Source: Arthrobacter rhizophilus
GTDB taxonomy: Bacteria; Actinomycetota; Actinomycetes; Actinomycetales; Micrococcaceae
Assembly: GCF_026241105.1 (NCBI RefSeq)
Contig: NZ_JAPFFT010000006.1
Coordinates: 118,728-182,727, forward strand
Direction: 5' to 3'
DNA length: 64,000 nucleotides
Program-made: the position numbers and the translations under genes
Notes under the pieces: generated by a model
What the model was told of the DNA's origin: nothing
Database searches by the model: none
The model's input: the letters and a program-made list of their open reading frames with translations, nothing else
Part shown: positions 33,532-42,522 of the stretch, one piece after another
Layout: every line of letters starts with the position of its first letter
Position numbering within the stretch: position 1 is the stretch's first letter

Positions 33532-33753
33532 TCAGGTGAGCAGGCCCGTGATTCCGATGACCGCCGTCGCGAGTCCAAGCACCATGGAGATGGTGACCAG
33601 CACGATGTGGACGGTGAGGAACTTGGTGGCCTTCCCGCTGGCGTCGCGGGCGCGGACGTCCGTCATGACACGGCGCAGGAACTGCGGCCACACGATGAGG
33701 GACCATGCCCCTGCGACGATCAGCACAACCGACAGGCCAGCCGCCAGCTTCAC
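33532..33753 (-). CDS. SCO4848-like small membrane protein
   Basis: The 73-residue protein has two membrane segments (about 3-22 and 48-70) joined by a basic loop with RRVMTDVRARDASG. Length and pattern fit the actinobacterial SCO4848 family, whose function is unknown. Its ATG at 33753 begins one base before the stop of the DUF2505-like gene, indicating co-transcription. Confidence 0.8.
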   Translation of the reverse strand: MKLAAGLSVVLIVAGAWSLIVWPQFLRRVMTDVRARDASGKATKFLTVHIVLVTISMVLGLATAVIGITGLLT

Positions 33754-33754
33754 G

Positions 33755-34252
33755 CTAGTGGCTTTCGAGCCAGGCCTGGGCCTGCTGGGACTGGATGTTT
33801 AGGGCCTTGCCAACCATCGGTTCGGCCGTTTCGGCGATCTTGCCGCCGAGGAACGGAACCGACGACGTGACGGCACCTTCGAGCTCGACGCGGGTGTTGC
33901 CGACGTCGGCCACCAGGCGCTGGACTGCGGTGACATCAAGGGGGGCGCCGGAGATCTTCAGGGAGATGTTGCTGCTCCGGGAGCCATCGGCTGCCGGAGC
34001 ATCCCACTTCTCGGTCTGGGTGACGGTGAGCTTCTCGCCGACGAACTTGCGGGCGATCTCCGGGAGGCGCGTGGTGGGCAGGGTGCGGACCGTGACGGTG
34101 GTGAAGGCGCCGGAGGTGTCGCCCTCGATCTGGAATGATTCCAAAGTGCCGCCGACATACTCGCTCGTGTGGCGCAGGAAGTCTTCGTCGATGAAAGTAG
34201 CGGCTACGCGGTCGACGCCGTAGGGCAGGGTGGTGGATGCGTTCAGGGCCAT
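33755..34252 (-). CDS. DUF2505-like protein (START-type fold expected)
   Basis: The 165-residue protein (MALNASTTLPY start) matches the actinobacterial DUF2505 family by pattern: an N-terminal segment with the FIDEDFLRHTSEYVGG block, alternating beta strands, and a C-terminal helix with GGKIAETAEP. These proteins resemble lipid-binding START-like folds; no ligand is known. ATG 34252 is preceded by GGAGG; upstream in-frame sequence to 34429 is not family-like. It is divergent from mfd (159 bp between starts) and lies in front of the SCO4848-like gene. Confidence 0.85.
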   Translation of the reverse strand: MALNASTTLPYGVDRVAATFIDEDFLRHTSEYVGGTLESFQIEGDTSGAFTTVTVRTLPTTRLPEIARKFVGEKLTVTQTEKWDAPAADGSRSSNISLKISGAPLDVTAVQRLVADVGNTRVELEGAVTSSVPFLGGKIAETAEPMVGKALNIQSQQAQAWLESH

Positions 34253-34411
34253 GGGGGTCCTCCGTGAATATCTCGGTTGAAAGCTCTTGCGGCTCCCAAA
34301 CATCCTACGGTGTGGGCGGGGTAGGCTAGGAACGCCCCGGGATTCGAGAGAATTTCGGGTTTTCGTGCTGCCTCCACCCATCCGACTTCCCTCTTCCGAG
34401 GAGTGCCATCC

Positions 34412-37400
34412 ATGAGCCCCAAAGGCCAACCGTCAGCGGTCAACTCCGGAATCAGCCCTGCCGGCACTGTCGCATCCCTTGATGGATTGCGGCGGGCCTT
34501 GGGTGAGGACCGGACCTTCGCGCGGGTCAGGCCCGAGGCTTCGCGGGTCTTCACCGAACGCAGCTCTGACTACCAGATCAGCGCTCCCGCAGGCTTGAGG
34601 GCGGCGCTGCTGGCGGAAATGGCCGATGGCCTCGCCTCCCAAGGTCTTGATGACAGCGCGGTGGTTTTGGCCGTGACGGCCACTGGCCGCGAAGCCGAGG
34701 ATCTGACCGCGGCACTGGCGGCCTATCTTCCGGCTGATTCGGTGGTGGCCTTCCCCAGCTGGGAGACCTTGCCGCACGAAAGGCTCTCGCCCCGCTCGGA
34801 CACGGTGGGCCGCAGGCTCTCAGTCCTTCGCCGCTTGGCCCACCCGGAAACCTCGACGGCGGGTCCCCTGCGGGTGGTCGTGGCGCCGGTTCGCGCCGTG
34901 GTCCAGCCGGTCGTGGCGGGCCTGGGAGAACTGGTTCCGGTGACCTTGAAGGTAGGGCAGGAAATGCCCTTCAGTGACGTGGTACGGCGCCTTGCCGACG
35001 CTGCCTACTCGCGCGTGGACATGGTTACCCACCGGGGTGAATTCGCCGTCAGGGGCGGTATTTTGGACGTTTTCCCGCCCACCGAGGACCACCCGGTCAG
35101 GGTGGAATTCTTCGGTGACGAGGTTGACCAAATGCGCTGGTTTGCAGTGGCCGACCAGCGTTCACTCTCCGGTCCGGCCGTGCACCACCCCACCGAACTG
35201 CACGCTCCGCCGTGCCGGGAAATCCTCATCACGCCGTCGGTCATGTCCCGGGCCGCCAGGCTCAAGGCTGACATGCCGGCAGCCGCGGACATGCTGGAAA
35301 AGATCGCAGGCGGCATCGCCGTCGAGGGCATGGAGTCATTGGCCCCCGTCCTCGTGGACTCCATGGTGCCTTTCGTGGACCAGTTGCCCGCCGGTTCCAT
35401 CGGTGTGGTCATCGAACCGGAGAAGGTCCGTACGCGCGCGCACGACCTCGCGGCCACCAATGAGGAGTTCCTTGAGGCGGCCTGGTCCACTGCGTCCGAC
35501 GGCGGGACCGCACCTCTCGATCTTGCCTCGCAGGCCGCCACGGATCTGCACGCGGCCAGCTTCCAATCTTTGACGGACACCCGGAGCGCAGCCCTGGCCC
35601 ACGGTGTCTCCTGGTGGTCCATTACGTCGTTGGCGACGGACGAAGAGCTGGTTCTCGATATCGACGTCCTCAACCTGCACGCCCGCGAACCGCGGGGCTA
35701 CCAGGGCGACGTCGCGGAGATGCTCGAATTCATCGGTTCCCACGTGCGCGACCAGTGGCGCATTGTGGTGGCCACGGACGGACCGGGCCCGGCCCAGCGT
35801 CTCGCCGAGTTGTTCCATGATGCAGACATCCCGTGTTCCCGCGTCGAGTCCCTGGCGCACGAACCCCAGGCCGGCATCATCGAGGTGACCACGGCCGCCG
35901 TCGGACGCGGTTTTGTCCTGGACGGACTTAAGCTGGGGCTGCTCACGGAAGCGGACCTCCTGGGCCGCACGTCGGCCGGGTCCACGAAGGACATGCGGCG
36001 CATGCCCTCCAAACGGCGCAACGCCGTCGATCCCCTTCAGTTGCACGCCGGCGATTTCGTGGTCCACGAACAGCACGGAATCGGGAAGTTCGTGGAGCTG
36101 ATCCAGCGCAAGGTGGCGGGCTCCTCTTCTGGTCCCTCCGGGGGAGACGCCGGTCTTCGCGAGTACCTGGTGCTTGAGTACGCGGCGTCCAAGCGCGGCG
36201 CCCCCGGCGACCGGCTGTTCGTCCCGACGGACCAGCTGGACCAAGTGACCCGCTACGTTGGCGGAGACACGCCGTCCTTGAGCAAGATGGGCGGGGCGGA
36301 CTGGGCGAGCACCAAGTCCAAGGCCCGCAAAGCCGTCAAGGAAATCGCGGGGGAGCTCATCCGGCTGTACTCGGCACGCATGGCGTCGCGCGGACATGCC
36401 TTCGCGCCGGACACCCCGTGGCAGCGGGAGCTGGAGGAAGCTTTCCCGTACGTGGAGACGCCGGACCAGCTCACCACCATCAACGAGGTCAAGGCCGATA
36501 TGGAACGGGAGATCCCGATGGACCGCCTGGTCTCGGGCGATGTGGGGTACGGAAAGACCGAGATCGCAGTCCGCGCCGCATTCAAGGCCGTACAGGACGG
36601 CAAGCAGGTGGCAGTCCTGGTTCCCACCACGCTGCTCGCCCAGCAACACTACGAAACGTTCACCGAGCGCTTCTCCGGATTCCCCCTGCGCGTCAAGCCG
36701 CTGTCCCGGTTCCAAGGTGCGAAAGAAGCCAAGGAAACCATAGAGGGGGTCAGGAACGGTTCCGTGGATGTGGTCATCGGCACGCACCGCCTGCTGTCCA
36801 AGGATTTCGAGTTCAAGGACCTTGGCTTGGTGATCGTCGATGAGGAGCAGCGCTTCGGTGTGGAGCACAAGGAAGCCCTCAAGAAGATGCGCACCAACGT
36901 GGACGTCCTTGCCATGAGTGCGACGCCGATCCCGCGGACGCTTGAGATGTCGCTGACGGGTATCCGAGAAACGTCCACGCTGGCCACGCCCCCGGAAGAG
37001 CGGCACCCCGTGCTGACGTACGTGGGGCCGTTCACCAATAAGCAGACCTCGGCGGCGATCCGGCGTGAACTCATGCGCGAAGGCCAGGTGTTCTTCGTCC
37101 ACAACCGCGTGTCCTCGATTGAGCGCATCGCCGCCCAGATCCGGGAACTGGTCCCCGAAGCCCGGGTGGAAGTGGCGCACGGGCAAATGTCCGAGAGCCG
37201 CCTGGAAAAGATCATCGTGGACTTCTGGGAGAAGCGTTTTGACGTCCTTGTCTGCACCACCATCATTGAGACCGGCCTGGATATTTCCAATGCCAACACC
37301 CTGATTGTGGACGGCGCGGACAAGTACGGCCTCTCCCAGCTCCACCAGTTGCGCGGCCGGGTGGGCCGTGGCCGCGAACGCGCCTACGCCTACTTCCTGT

Positions 37401-38116
37401 ACCCCTCGGAGAAGCCCTTGGGCGAGGTGGCCCTCGAACGACTCAAAGCCGTGGCGGCCCACAACGAACTCGGCGCGGGCATGCAGTTGGCCATGAAGGA
37501 CCTCGAAATCCGCGGCGCCGGCAACCTGCTGGGCGGGGAACAGTCCGGGCACATCCAGGGCGTTGGCTTCGATCTCTACATCCGCCTGGTCGGTGAAGCA
37601 GTGGCCGAGTACCGCGGCGAGGCCGAAGAGAAGGCCGCCGACATGAAGATCGAGCTGCCTGTCAACGCGCACTTGCCGCACGACTACGTGCCGGGAGAAC
37701 GCCTGCGCCTCGAGGCCTATCGGAAACTGGCCGCTGCCATCACCAACGAGGCCATCGACGAGGTCCTGGCGGAACTCGTGGACCGTTACGGTGAGCCGCC
37801 GCTGCCCGCGAAGAACTTGATCGCCGTCGCCCGCTTCCGGGTGGGGGCCCGCGAAGCCGGGTTGTCCGACATCGCGCTCCAGGGCAACTTCATCCGCTTC
37901 TCGCCCGCCCAGCTGCCCGAGTCCAAAGTCATGCGCTTGAACCGCATGTACCCGGGCTCGCAGACCAAGCCGGCCCTCGACGCCGTCCTGATCCCCAAGC
38001 CGAAAACGGCGAGGATCGGTGGCCGCGACCTGCAGGACGCCGAGATCCTGGAGTGGGCCAACACCGTGATCGAAGCAATCTTCGCGGCTTCGCCCGCTTC
38101 GCAGACCGCAGGCTAA
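34412..38116 (+). CDS. mfd: Transcription-repair coupling factor
   Basis: Mfd removes RNA polymerase stalled at lesions and recruits UvrA. The 1234-residue protein has the UvrB-like N-terminal module (about 55-350), the CarD-like RNA polymerase interaction domain (DFVVHEQHGIGKFVEL, about 545), and an SF2 translocase: Walker A region SGDVGYGKTEIAVRAAF (about 710), DEEQRFGVEHKE, ATPIPRTLEMS, and RecG-like motifs TTIIETGLDI and QLRGRVGRGRERAYAY (about 975-990). The TRCF C-terminal domain follows. GAGGAG is eight bases before ATG 34412. Full-length with no interruptions. Confidence 0.98.
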   Translation: MSPKGQPSAVNSGISPAGTVASLDGLRRALGEDRTFARVRPEASRVFTERSSDYQISAPAGLRAALLAEMADGLASQGLDDSAVVLAVTATGREAEDLTAALAAYLPADSVVAFPSWETLPHERLSPRSDTVGRRLSVLRRLAHPETSTAGPLRVVVAPVRAVVQPVVAGLGELVPVTLKVGQEMPFSDVVRRLADAAYSRVDMVTHRGEFAVRGGILDVFPPTEDHPVRVEFFGDEVDQMRWFAVADQRSLSGPAVHHPTELHAPPCREILITPSVMSRAARLKADMPAAADMLEKIAGGIAVEGMESLAPVLVDSMVPFVDQLPAGSIGVVIEPEKVRTRAHDLAATNEEFLEAAWSTASDGGTAPLDLASQAATDLHAASFQSLTDTRSAALAHGVSWWSITSLATDEELVLDIDVLNLHAREPRGYQGDVAEMLEFIGSHVRDQWRIVVATDGPGPAQRLAELFHDADIPCSRVESLAHEPQAGIIEVTTAAVGRGFVLDGLKLGLLTEADLLGRTSAGSTKDMRRMPSKRRNAVDPLQLHAGDFVVHEQHGIGKFVELIQRKVAGSSSGPSGGDAGLREYLVLEYAASKRGAPGDRLFVPTDQLDQVTRYVGGDTPSLSKMGGADWASTKSKARKAVKEIAGELIRLYSARMASRGHAFAPDTPWQRELEEAFPYVETPDQLTTINEVKADMEREIPMDRLVSGDVGYGKTEIAVRAAFKAVQDGKQVAVLVPTTLLAQQHYETFTERFSGFPLRVKPLSRFQGAKEAKETIEGVRNGSVDVVIGTHRLLSKDFEFKDLGLVIVDEEQRFGVEHKEALKKMRTNVDVLAMSATPIPRTLEMSLTGIRETSTLATPPEERHPVLTYVGPFTNKQTSAAIRRELMREGQVFFVHNRVSSIERIAAQIRELVPEARVEVAHGQMSESRLEKIIVDFWEKRFDVLVCTTIIETGLDISNANTLIVDGADKYGLSQLHQLRGRVGRGRERAYAYFLYPSEKPLGEVALERLKAVAAHNELGAGMQLAMKDLEIRGAGNLLGGEQSGHIQGVGFDLYIRLVGEAVAEYRGEAEEKAADMKIELPVNAHLPHDYVPGERLRLEAYRKLAAAITNEAIDEVLAELVDRYGEPPLPAKNLIAVARFRVGAREAGLSDIALQGNFIRFSPAQLPESKVMRLNRMYPGSQTKPALDAVLIPKPKTARIGGRDLQDAEILEWANTVIEAIFAASPASQTAG

Positions 38117-38120
38117 AGCG

Positions 38121-38927
38121 ATGATGGGAGGACACCACGCCGCGTCCGGGGCCGCGGCGTGGATAGCTATTGCGTCAACCGGCCCGTACGCCTTGGGCTG
38201 GTACCCCTTGGACGCCACCGGAATCCTTATTGGGGCGATGACGACGGCGGGGACTGCCTTGGTATGCGATTGGGACCACCGGGCGAGCACCATAGCCCAC
38301 TCGCTGCCGCCGTTGTCGAACGTAATCGCAGTCGGGATTGAGAAGGCCAGCGGAGGGCACCGGCAGGGAACCCATTCACTTTTGGGCGCTTCGGCTTTTG
38401 TGGTGCTCGCGGCCATGGCTGCCCAGTTTCAGCTGGACACACCCGTGGGCCGGTTATCCGTGGGCGCCGGGCTGTTGTGCATGTTCATGATCAACCTGGC
38501 AGCCAAGGCCCTCAAGCTGTTCCCGAATACCGGCTGGATCGCCAACTGGGTTTTCGGTCTAGCCATGGCTGGCCTTGTCACGTGGTTCGCTCCGCATCAG
38601 TGGAGCTGGCTGCCCTTGTCCATGCTGACCGGCGTCGTGGTCCACATTGTGGGTGACATGATCACCACCGGGGGAGTGCCGCTGCTGTGGCCCATTGTCA
38701 TCAAGCCGCCGAAGTTCTGGCGCAAGCTGCCCCTGGTCAGCGGGATCTGGCGGGCCAATGGCGCATTCTCCATCCCTCTGCTAGGCAAGGCCGGTTCGCG
38801 GCGGGAGTGGCTGGTCCTGATTCCCGTGAGCGGCTACGCCATGGTAGGACTTGGCCTGGCGGTCTGGACACTCGTCCGGAACCAGTGGCCAGCCGTCCAG
38901 GCCCTGATGCTGGGCCTGGGCGGGTGA
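38121..38927 (+). CDS. YdjM-like (LexA-binding/DUF457) membrane-bound metal-dependent hydrolase family
   Basis: The 268-residue membrane protein starts MMGGHHAASGAA and has about 6-7 hydrophobic segments. The motifs DWDHRASTIAHSLPPLS, GHRQGTHSLLG and HIVGDMITTGGVPLLWP are the His/Asp clusters of the YdjM family, predicted metal-dependent hydrolases linked in E. coli to the SOS regulon; their reaction is unknown. It starts four bases after the mfd stop, so it is probably co-transcribed with mfd, which suits a DNA-damage setting. It converges on the TasA-like operon with only seven bases between stops. Confidence 0.85.
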   Translation: MMGGHHAASGAAAWIAIASTGPYALGWYPLDATGILIGAMTTAGTALVCDWDHRASTIAHSLPPLSNVIAVGIEKASGGHRQGTHSLLGASAFVVLAAMAAQFQLDTPVGRLSVGAGLLCMFMINLAAKALKLFPNTGWIANWVFGLAMAGLVTWFAPHQWSWLPLSMLTGVVVHIVGDMITTGGVPLLWPIVIKPPKFWRKLPLVSGIWRANGAFSIPLLGKAGSRREWLVLIPVSGYAMVGLGLAVWTLVRNQWPAVQALMLGLGG

Positions 38928-38934
38928 GCGAAGC

Positions 38935-40449
38935 TCAGAATCTCGAGGGAGAGCTGGCCGTGAAGGTGCCAGTCAGAGGGTTGCCCGCTTTGTCCGCGGC
39001 GCCTGCAGGCGGGGTGTAGATCGGACTCTTCTGCGGGTTGACAGTTCCCGCGGTACCACCTGTTCCGTCCGAGGTGAAGGTGATGACCAGTGTCCCGGAG
39101 GACTGGGTCCAGGTCACCCTTGCTGTGAAGCTCCGGGCCGAGGTGCCCGTGTTGTAGGCGCCAACGAGGTCTACGCTGCCGATTGACGGCGCCGAGCACG
39201 TTGTGCCGCCCGTACTGGCGAAAGTCAGCACGTTGCCGGCGCTGATGCTGGCGATCCCGTCCACGGTCTGGGAAGGGGACGAAGAGTTCCAGCCGCTGCA
39301 CAGAGTGTGTGGGTCCATGTCATTGGAATAAATGATGGTGAGCGTGTCTTTGTTATCGGCCACCTTGATCGCGCCGCCGCCGTTGGCCATGGTGACGGAG
39401 CTGACCGTCGGCGGAAGGTCGATGGCTATGGCCTGCGTTTGGGTGCCACTGGAGTTACCGGCCGCATCGGTAGCGGAGTAGTGAATGTTGTGGGCTGCCT
39501 CCCCTGTGACGCTCACGGAGGCGGTTGCGCCGGCGACCGTGACTTGGGTGCCGGTGTCCACCTGGTAGGTGATGGACGCTACGCCCGAACCGCCAACGTC
39601 CGTGGCACCGAGGTTCACTGTCACCGGGCTGGTGGCGTAATAGCCCTGGGAGTTTGGCGATGGCGAGATTGAGGTGACCCCGACGAAGGGCACAACGGTA
39701 TCGATCTTGACGGTTTGGGTCTGCGGTGTACTGGCGTTACCTGCGACGTCCGTGGCGAAGTAGGACACCGTGTGGGTGCCGTCGCTGCCGCTGACATTCA
39801 CCGCGGCTGTGGCCGCGTTGACCGTCACAGTGGTGCCGCCGTCGACAGCGTACTTGATGTTCGCAACGCCGGAACCGCCTGTATTGTCAACGGCGGCGAG
39901 ATTGACGGTGACCGTACTGGTGCGGTTGAAGCCCGCGCCATTCGGCGCCGGGGAAACCGAGGTCACACTGATGGTGGGTGGAGCCGAATCAGTGTTGACT
40001 CCTGCGCTCCGTGTGCTTTCCGTACCCGTCCACAAAGAGATGACTGGTGTGACCGTGTAATACCAGGTCCCGCCGGACAGGTTTTGTTCTACGCAGCTGA
40101 GGCCGGACACCGTTCCTGCGCAGCCTCCTCCAGCGGCGATTTTGGTACCGCCGGAGGGCGCCGAGTAGCGGGCCACGGTGTAGCCAGTTACTGCGTGTCC
40201 GCCCGGTGTGGCCGCGGCCGCCCAGTTGACCGTGGCATTTGTACCGCTCAGCGAGGCCGCCGGAGCGCCGCCCTGCGGCATGGTGTCTCCTTTGGCCGCG
40301 CCGAAATTGCTGCTGCTCAACGACTGCCAAAATGCATTGGCCGCCGGACCGCCCCAGGAGATGAACAACGCTGCCAGCAGCGTCCACGTCACGCGACGGC
40401 GGAGTGCGTGCCTGTGTCCGCGGCCTGCAGAGTGCTTGGGCTTGTTCAT
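38935..40449 (-). CDS. Secreted multi-domain Ig/FN3-like matrix protein
   Basis: The 504-residue protein has an N-terminal signal region (Arg-rich start, hydrophobic VTWTLLAALFISWGG, cleavage near AANA/FW). It continues with a fibronectin III-like domain (about 60-150), two bacterial Ig-like/OmpL47-type domains sharing SP(A/S)PN...GSGVA and FSATDxAGN-like ends (about 155-335), and a beta-rich C-terminal domain (about 335-500) with DNKDTLTIIYSNDMD resembling SwmB-type adhesin repeats. It is the last gene of the matrix operon; its ATG overlaps the previous stop by four bases. A role as surface adhesin or fibre-associated protein is inferred. The AFWQ after the signal matches the AYW start of its operon partners. 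Confidence 0.82.
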   Translation of the reverse strand: MNKPKHSAGRGHRHALRRRVTWTLLAALFISWGGPAANAFWQSLSSSNFGAAKGDTMPQGGAPAASLSGTNATVNWAAAATPGGHAVTGYTVARYSAPSGGTKIAAGGGCAGTVSGLSCVEQNLSGGTWYYTVTPVISLWTGTESTRSAGVNTDSAPPTISVTSVSPAPNGAGFNRTSTVTVNLAAVDNTGGSGVANIKYAVDGGTTVTVNAATAAVNVSGSDGTHTVSYFATDVAGNASTPQTQTVKIDTVVPFVGVTSISPSPNSQGYYATSPVTVNLGATDVGGSGVASITYQVDTGTQVTVAGATASVSVTGEAAHNIHYSATDAAGNSSGTQTQAIAIDLPPTVSSVTMANGGGAIKVADNKDTLTIIYSNDMDPHTLCSGWNSSSPSQTVDGIASISAGNVLTFASTGGTTCSAPSIGSVDLVGAYNTGTSARSFTARVTWTQSSGTLVITFTSDGTGGTAGTVNPQKSPIYTPPAGAADKAGNPLTGTFTASSPSRF

Positions 40450-40985
40450 TTGCGGACCGCCATCGTCACTGGTAGGTGGAACACGGCGCCTTGGCAGCTG
40501 GACTGTGAAGCCGTCGACATTGACGCCGCTGCGGGCAGGGTGATCAGAATCGAGGAATTTGCCGGGACGGACACCGTTGGCGTGAGAGGCGCGGCCGGGG
40601 CATTGAACGTCACGCCCGTGGTGGTGCACAGCGGGTGGGATGAATCCGCCGTAGCGGCTCCGTTGGCGGTGAAATTGTACACCTGCACCATGAAGGCATT
40701 TGGATTGCTCGCCCGCACGATGACTTCCGCGGTACCACCAGGGACGAGGGCGGTTGCGGGACTGTCACCGGCCACCAAGGCGTCTACGGTCACGGTCTGC
40801 ATGGTGCCGTTGGCGGCCGAGCCGCTGCCGATCCCGACGGTGGACCAATAGGCGTAGGCCGATCCGACTCCCAGTACCAGGCTCAGCAGGGCAGCCGTCA
40901 CGGCCGCTTTGGCTGCCGCCAAGGAGCCCCTCTTCATCCACCTTTTCGCTTTCATGTCAGTTGACCGCATCTCAGTTACCCGCAT
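40446..40985 (-). CDS. TasA-like secreted fibre-type protein (SipW-type signal peptide), third gene
   Basis: The 179-residue protein starts at ATG 40985, one base after the preceding stop; later Met at residues 6, 11 and 17 are alternatives. Its signal peptide ends AYAYWSTVGIGSG, the AYW(S/T)...G(S/I)G pattern of actinobacterial SipW-dependent/TasA-like proteins. The mature part is beta-rich with VIVRASNPNAFMVQVYNFTANG and two Cys (HPLCTT and SSCQGAVFHL) at positions matching the Cys pair of the first two operon products. It is likely an extracellular, disulfide-stabilised subunit. A signal peptidase gene, common in such operons, is not present in this operon. Confidence 0.8.
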   Translation of the reverse strand: MRVTEMRSTDMKAKRWMKRGSLAAAKAAVTAALLSLVLGVGSAYAYWSTVGIGSGSAANGTMQTVTVDALVAGDSPATALVPGGTAEVIVRASNPNAFMVQVYNFTANGAATADSSHPLCTTTGVTFNAPAAPLTPTVSVPANSSILITLPAAASMSTASQSSCQGAVFHLPVTMAVRK

Positions 40986-40986
40986 T

Positions 40987-41823
40987 TCAGTTACCCTGTC
41001 CCGTTCCGGAGTAGGAAAGCTGGAGGGTTGCCCCTTTGCAGCCGTCCTGGTTCAGCGAGGTGTCCAGCATTCCTATTTGTGGCCACCGAGCCGCGGGGAT
41101 GCCGCTCGTCGAAAGCGATGAATTGCCTGGCGGGGCAGAGATTGGATAGCTGCCGCTGAATTGGGTGACGACGTAGTCAGACGGATTGCAGGGCCGGTTG
41201 TTCGCTGCGGCTTGGAGGGTCCGGGTGACTCCCGTGACCGAAACAGTCAGGCCGGTGACGTTGAGGCTGGAATTACCCGGGTTTGCCAACTGAAGATCAA
41301 TCGACACGGCGGAGCCTGGCGTCAGGAGTCCTGCGGGCCCGCCTGAGATGGTGAACGGTTGGTGCTGCCCGGCGGTCACCGTCAAGGATGCGACGACGGC
41401 GGACTGCAGCGTCCCGCTGGTGCCTTTGGGGCTCAGGGAGTAGGTTCCGAGAGGTGTGGCGGATGTTGTGGATACGTTGAGGCTCGTTGGCGCCGATCCT
41501 GGGCCGACGGCGACGACTGCGGGCGAAAACGATGCTGTGGCGCCTGCCGGCAGCCCCGAAATTGACAGTGAAACGTTGCCAGCAAACCCGCCTGTGGGCT
41601 GGACCACGACGTTGTAGCTTGCCGAGGTCCCCTGTGTGACGGACCTGCTGGGGGGTGCAAGCTGCAGCGTGATGCCTTTTGGCGGGTTTTGGTTGCCGTT
41701 GCCATTGGCGGCAAGCACGACGCCCGATGTGAGGATCACCAAAAGGAGGCCTGCCAGGAGCATTTTGGCTCCCGTGCGAACGGTGCGGATTGGCGATCGG
41801 AATAACTCCGGAATGCGTGGCAC
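40987..41823 (-). CDS. Secreted protein with Ig-like domain and TasA-like C-terminal domain, second gene
   Basis: The 278-residue protein starts at GTG 41823 with a strong GAGGAGG six bases upstream; ATG 41871 upstream is in frame but less favoured. The signal peptide (about 16-38) ends near VLAANG. An Ig-like domain (about 45-150) contains SLSISGLPAGATASFSP, typical of surface repeat domains. The C-terminal half (about 155-278) ends with RPCNPSDYVV and NQDGCKGATLQLSYSG. The block NQDGCKGAT recurs exactly in the first gene product (41908-42390), with C(N/D)xxD(Y/F) before it, so the two share a fibre-type domain. Probably a minor or linking matrix component. Confidence 0.82.
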   Translation of the reverse strand: MPRIPELFRSPIRTVRTGAKMLLAGLLLVILTSGVVLAANGNGNQNPPKGITLQLAPPSRSVTQGTSASYNVVVQPTGGFAGNVSLSISGLPAGATASFSPAVVAVGPGSAPTSLNVSTTSATPLGTYSLSPKGTSGTLQSAVVASLTVTAGQHQPFTISGGPAGLLTPGSAVSIDLQLANPGNSSLNVTGLTVSVTGVTRTLQAAANNRPCNPSDYVVTQFSGSYPISAPPGNSSLSTSGIPAARWPQIGMLDTSLNQDGCKGATLQLSYSGTGQGN

Positions 41824-41907
41824 CGGTTCCTCCTCTGGGTTTGTTTTGCGTGGCTTCTGTAAGGACAGCACAAGCCGGTGGGCCGCTGCCGGCCCACCAG
41901 CTCTTGA

Positions 41908-42390
41908 CTAGTTGCTGGTGTAGGTGAGGTTGACAGTTGCGCCCTTGCAGCCGTCCTGGTTGGTGCCGATCTTGTCGTTGAACACGATCGTCGCACCGCC
42001 CCAGCTGCCCACACCCGTACCGCTGGCCACTTCGTGGGCGACGGTCACGGTCGGTGAGGCGAGGGTGAAGTCGGTCGCGTCGCAGGCCCCGACTGCACCA
42101 GCGGCCTGGGTGATGCTCGCGATGCTTGCCGTCACGCTGGCAACGTAAACCGGGCTGGTGTTGCCGTTGTTGAAGTTGCCGCTCAGGGCCTGAGGTGCGC
42201 CGCCCGGCTTTAGATCGGTGACGGAGCTGGTCTGCACGACAGTGATCGGGACGTTGGTACCTGTTGCTCCGGAGGCGACACCGCTACCGGTGTTGGTCCA
42301 GTATGCGAAGGCTGCTCCGCCGCTTGCCGCTACAAGCGCAACGGATGCTGCTGCCGCGTATACTTTTCCCTTTTTGCTCAATTTGCGCAT
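41908..42390 (-). CDS. TasA-like secreted fibre-type protein (SipW-type signal peptide), first gene
   Basis: The 160-residue protein begins at ATG 42390 with AAGGAG eight bases upstream. Its signal peptide (MRKLSKKGKVYAAAAS..., about 1-30) ends AFAYWTNTGSG, characteristic of the SipW-dependent class that includes TasA and camelysin. The mature part (about 130 residues) is beta-rich with few charges and has two Cys, ACDATDF and NQDGCKGATVNLTY. TasA-like proteins form extracellular fibres in biofilms; that role is inferred here. It is the first gene of the operon, behind a structured leader and two copies of the shared promoter element, and has the strongest start signal, as expected for the major subunit. 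Confidence 0.85.
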   Translation of the reverse strand: MRKLSKKGKVYAAAASVALVAASGGAAFAYWTNTGSGVASGATGTNVPITVVQTSSVTDLKPGGAPQALSGNFNNGNTSPVYVASVTASIASITQAAGAVGACDATDFTLASPTVTVAHEVASGTGVGSWGGATIVFNDKIGTNQDGCKGATVNLTYTSN

Positions 42391-42407
42391 GGTGAGACTC
42401 CTTGTTA

Positions 42408-42510
42408 ATTGGTATTCCCCGGAATGGGCGAAAGCGGCAAGGAATTCGGAAATACCAATCCTGCTTGGACTGCCCATTCATTTGATGACCAAATGCTGGC
42501 ATGGGCAGTC
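42408..42510 (-). promoter_or_regulatory. Two hairpins in the leader of the TasA-like operon
   Basis: On the transcript, GACTGCCCAT/ATGGGCAGTC (42501-42510 with 42468-42477) forms a 10-bp stem with a 23-base loop, followed by ATTGGTATT/AATACCAAT (42459-42451 with 42416-42408). The second stem ends only a few bases before the AAGGAG of the first gene. Such stems can stabilise mRNA or control access to the ribosome site. Confidence 0.55.
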
Positions 42511-42522
42511 TTTAACTAACAA

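Noticed and set aside
35336..38416. Very long open frame on the minus strand opposite mfd (about 1000 codons)
   Set aside because: GC-rich antisense frame lying over a clearly conserved gene; its translation shows no domain. The same holds for long frames opposite glmU (988-2373) and nirB (58723-60816).
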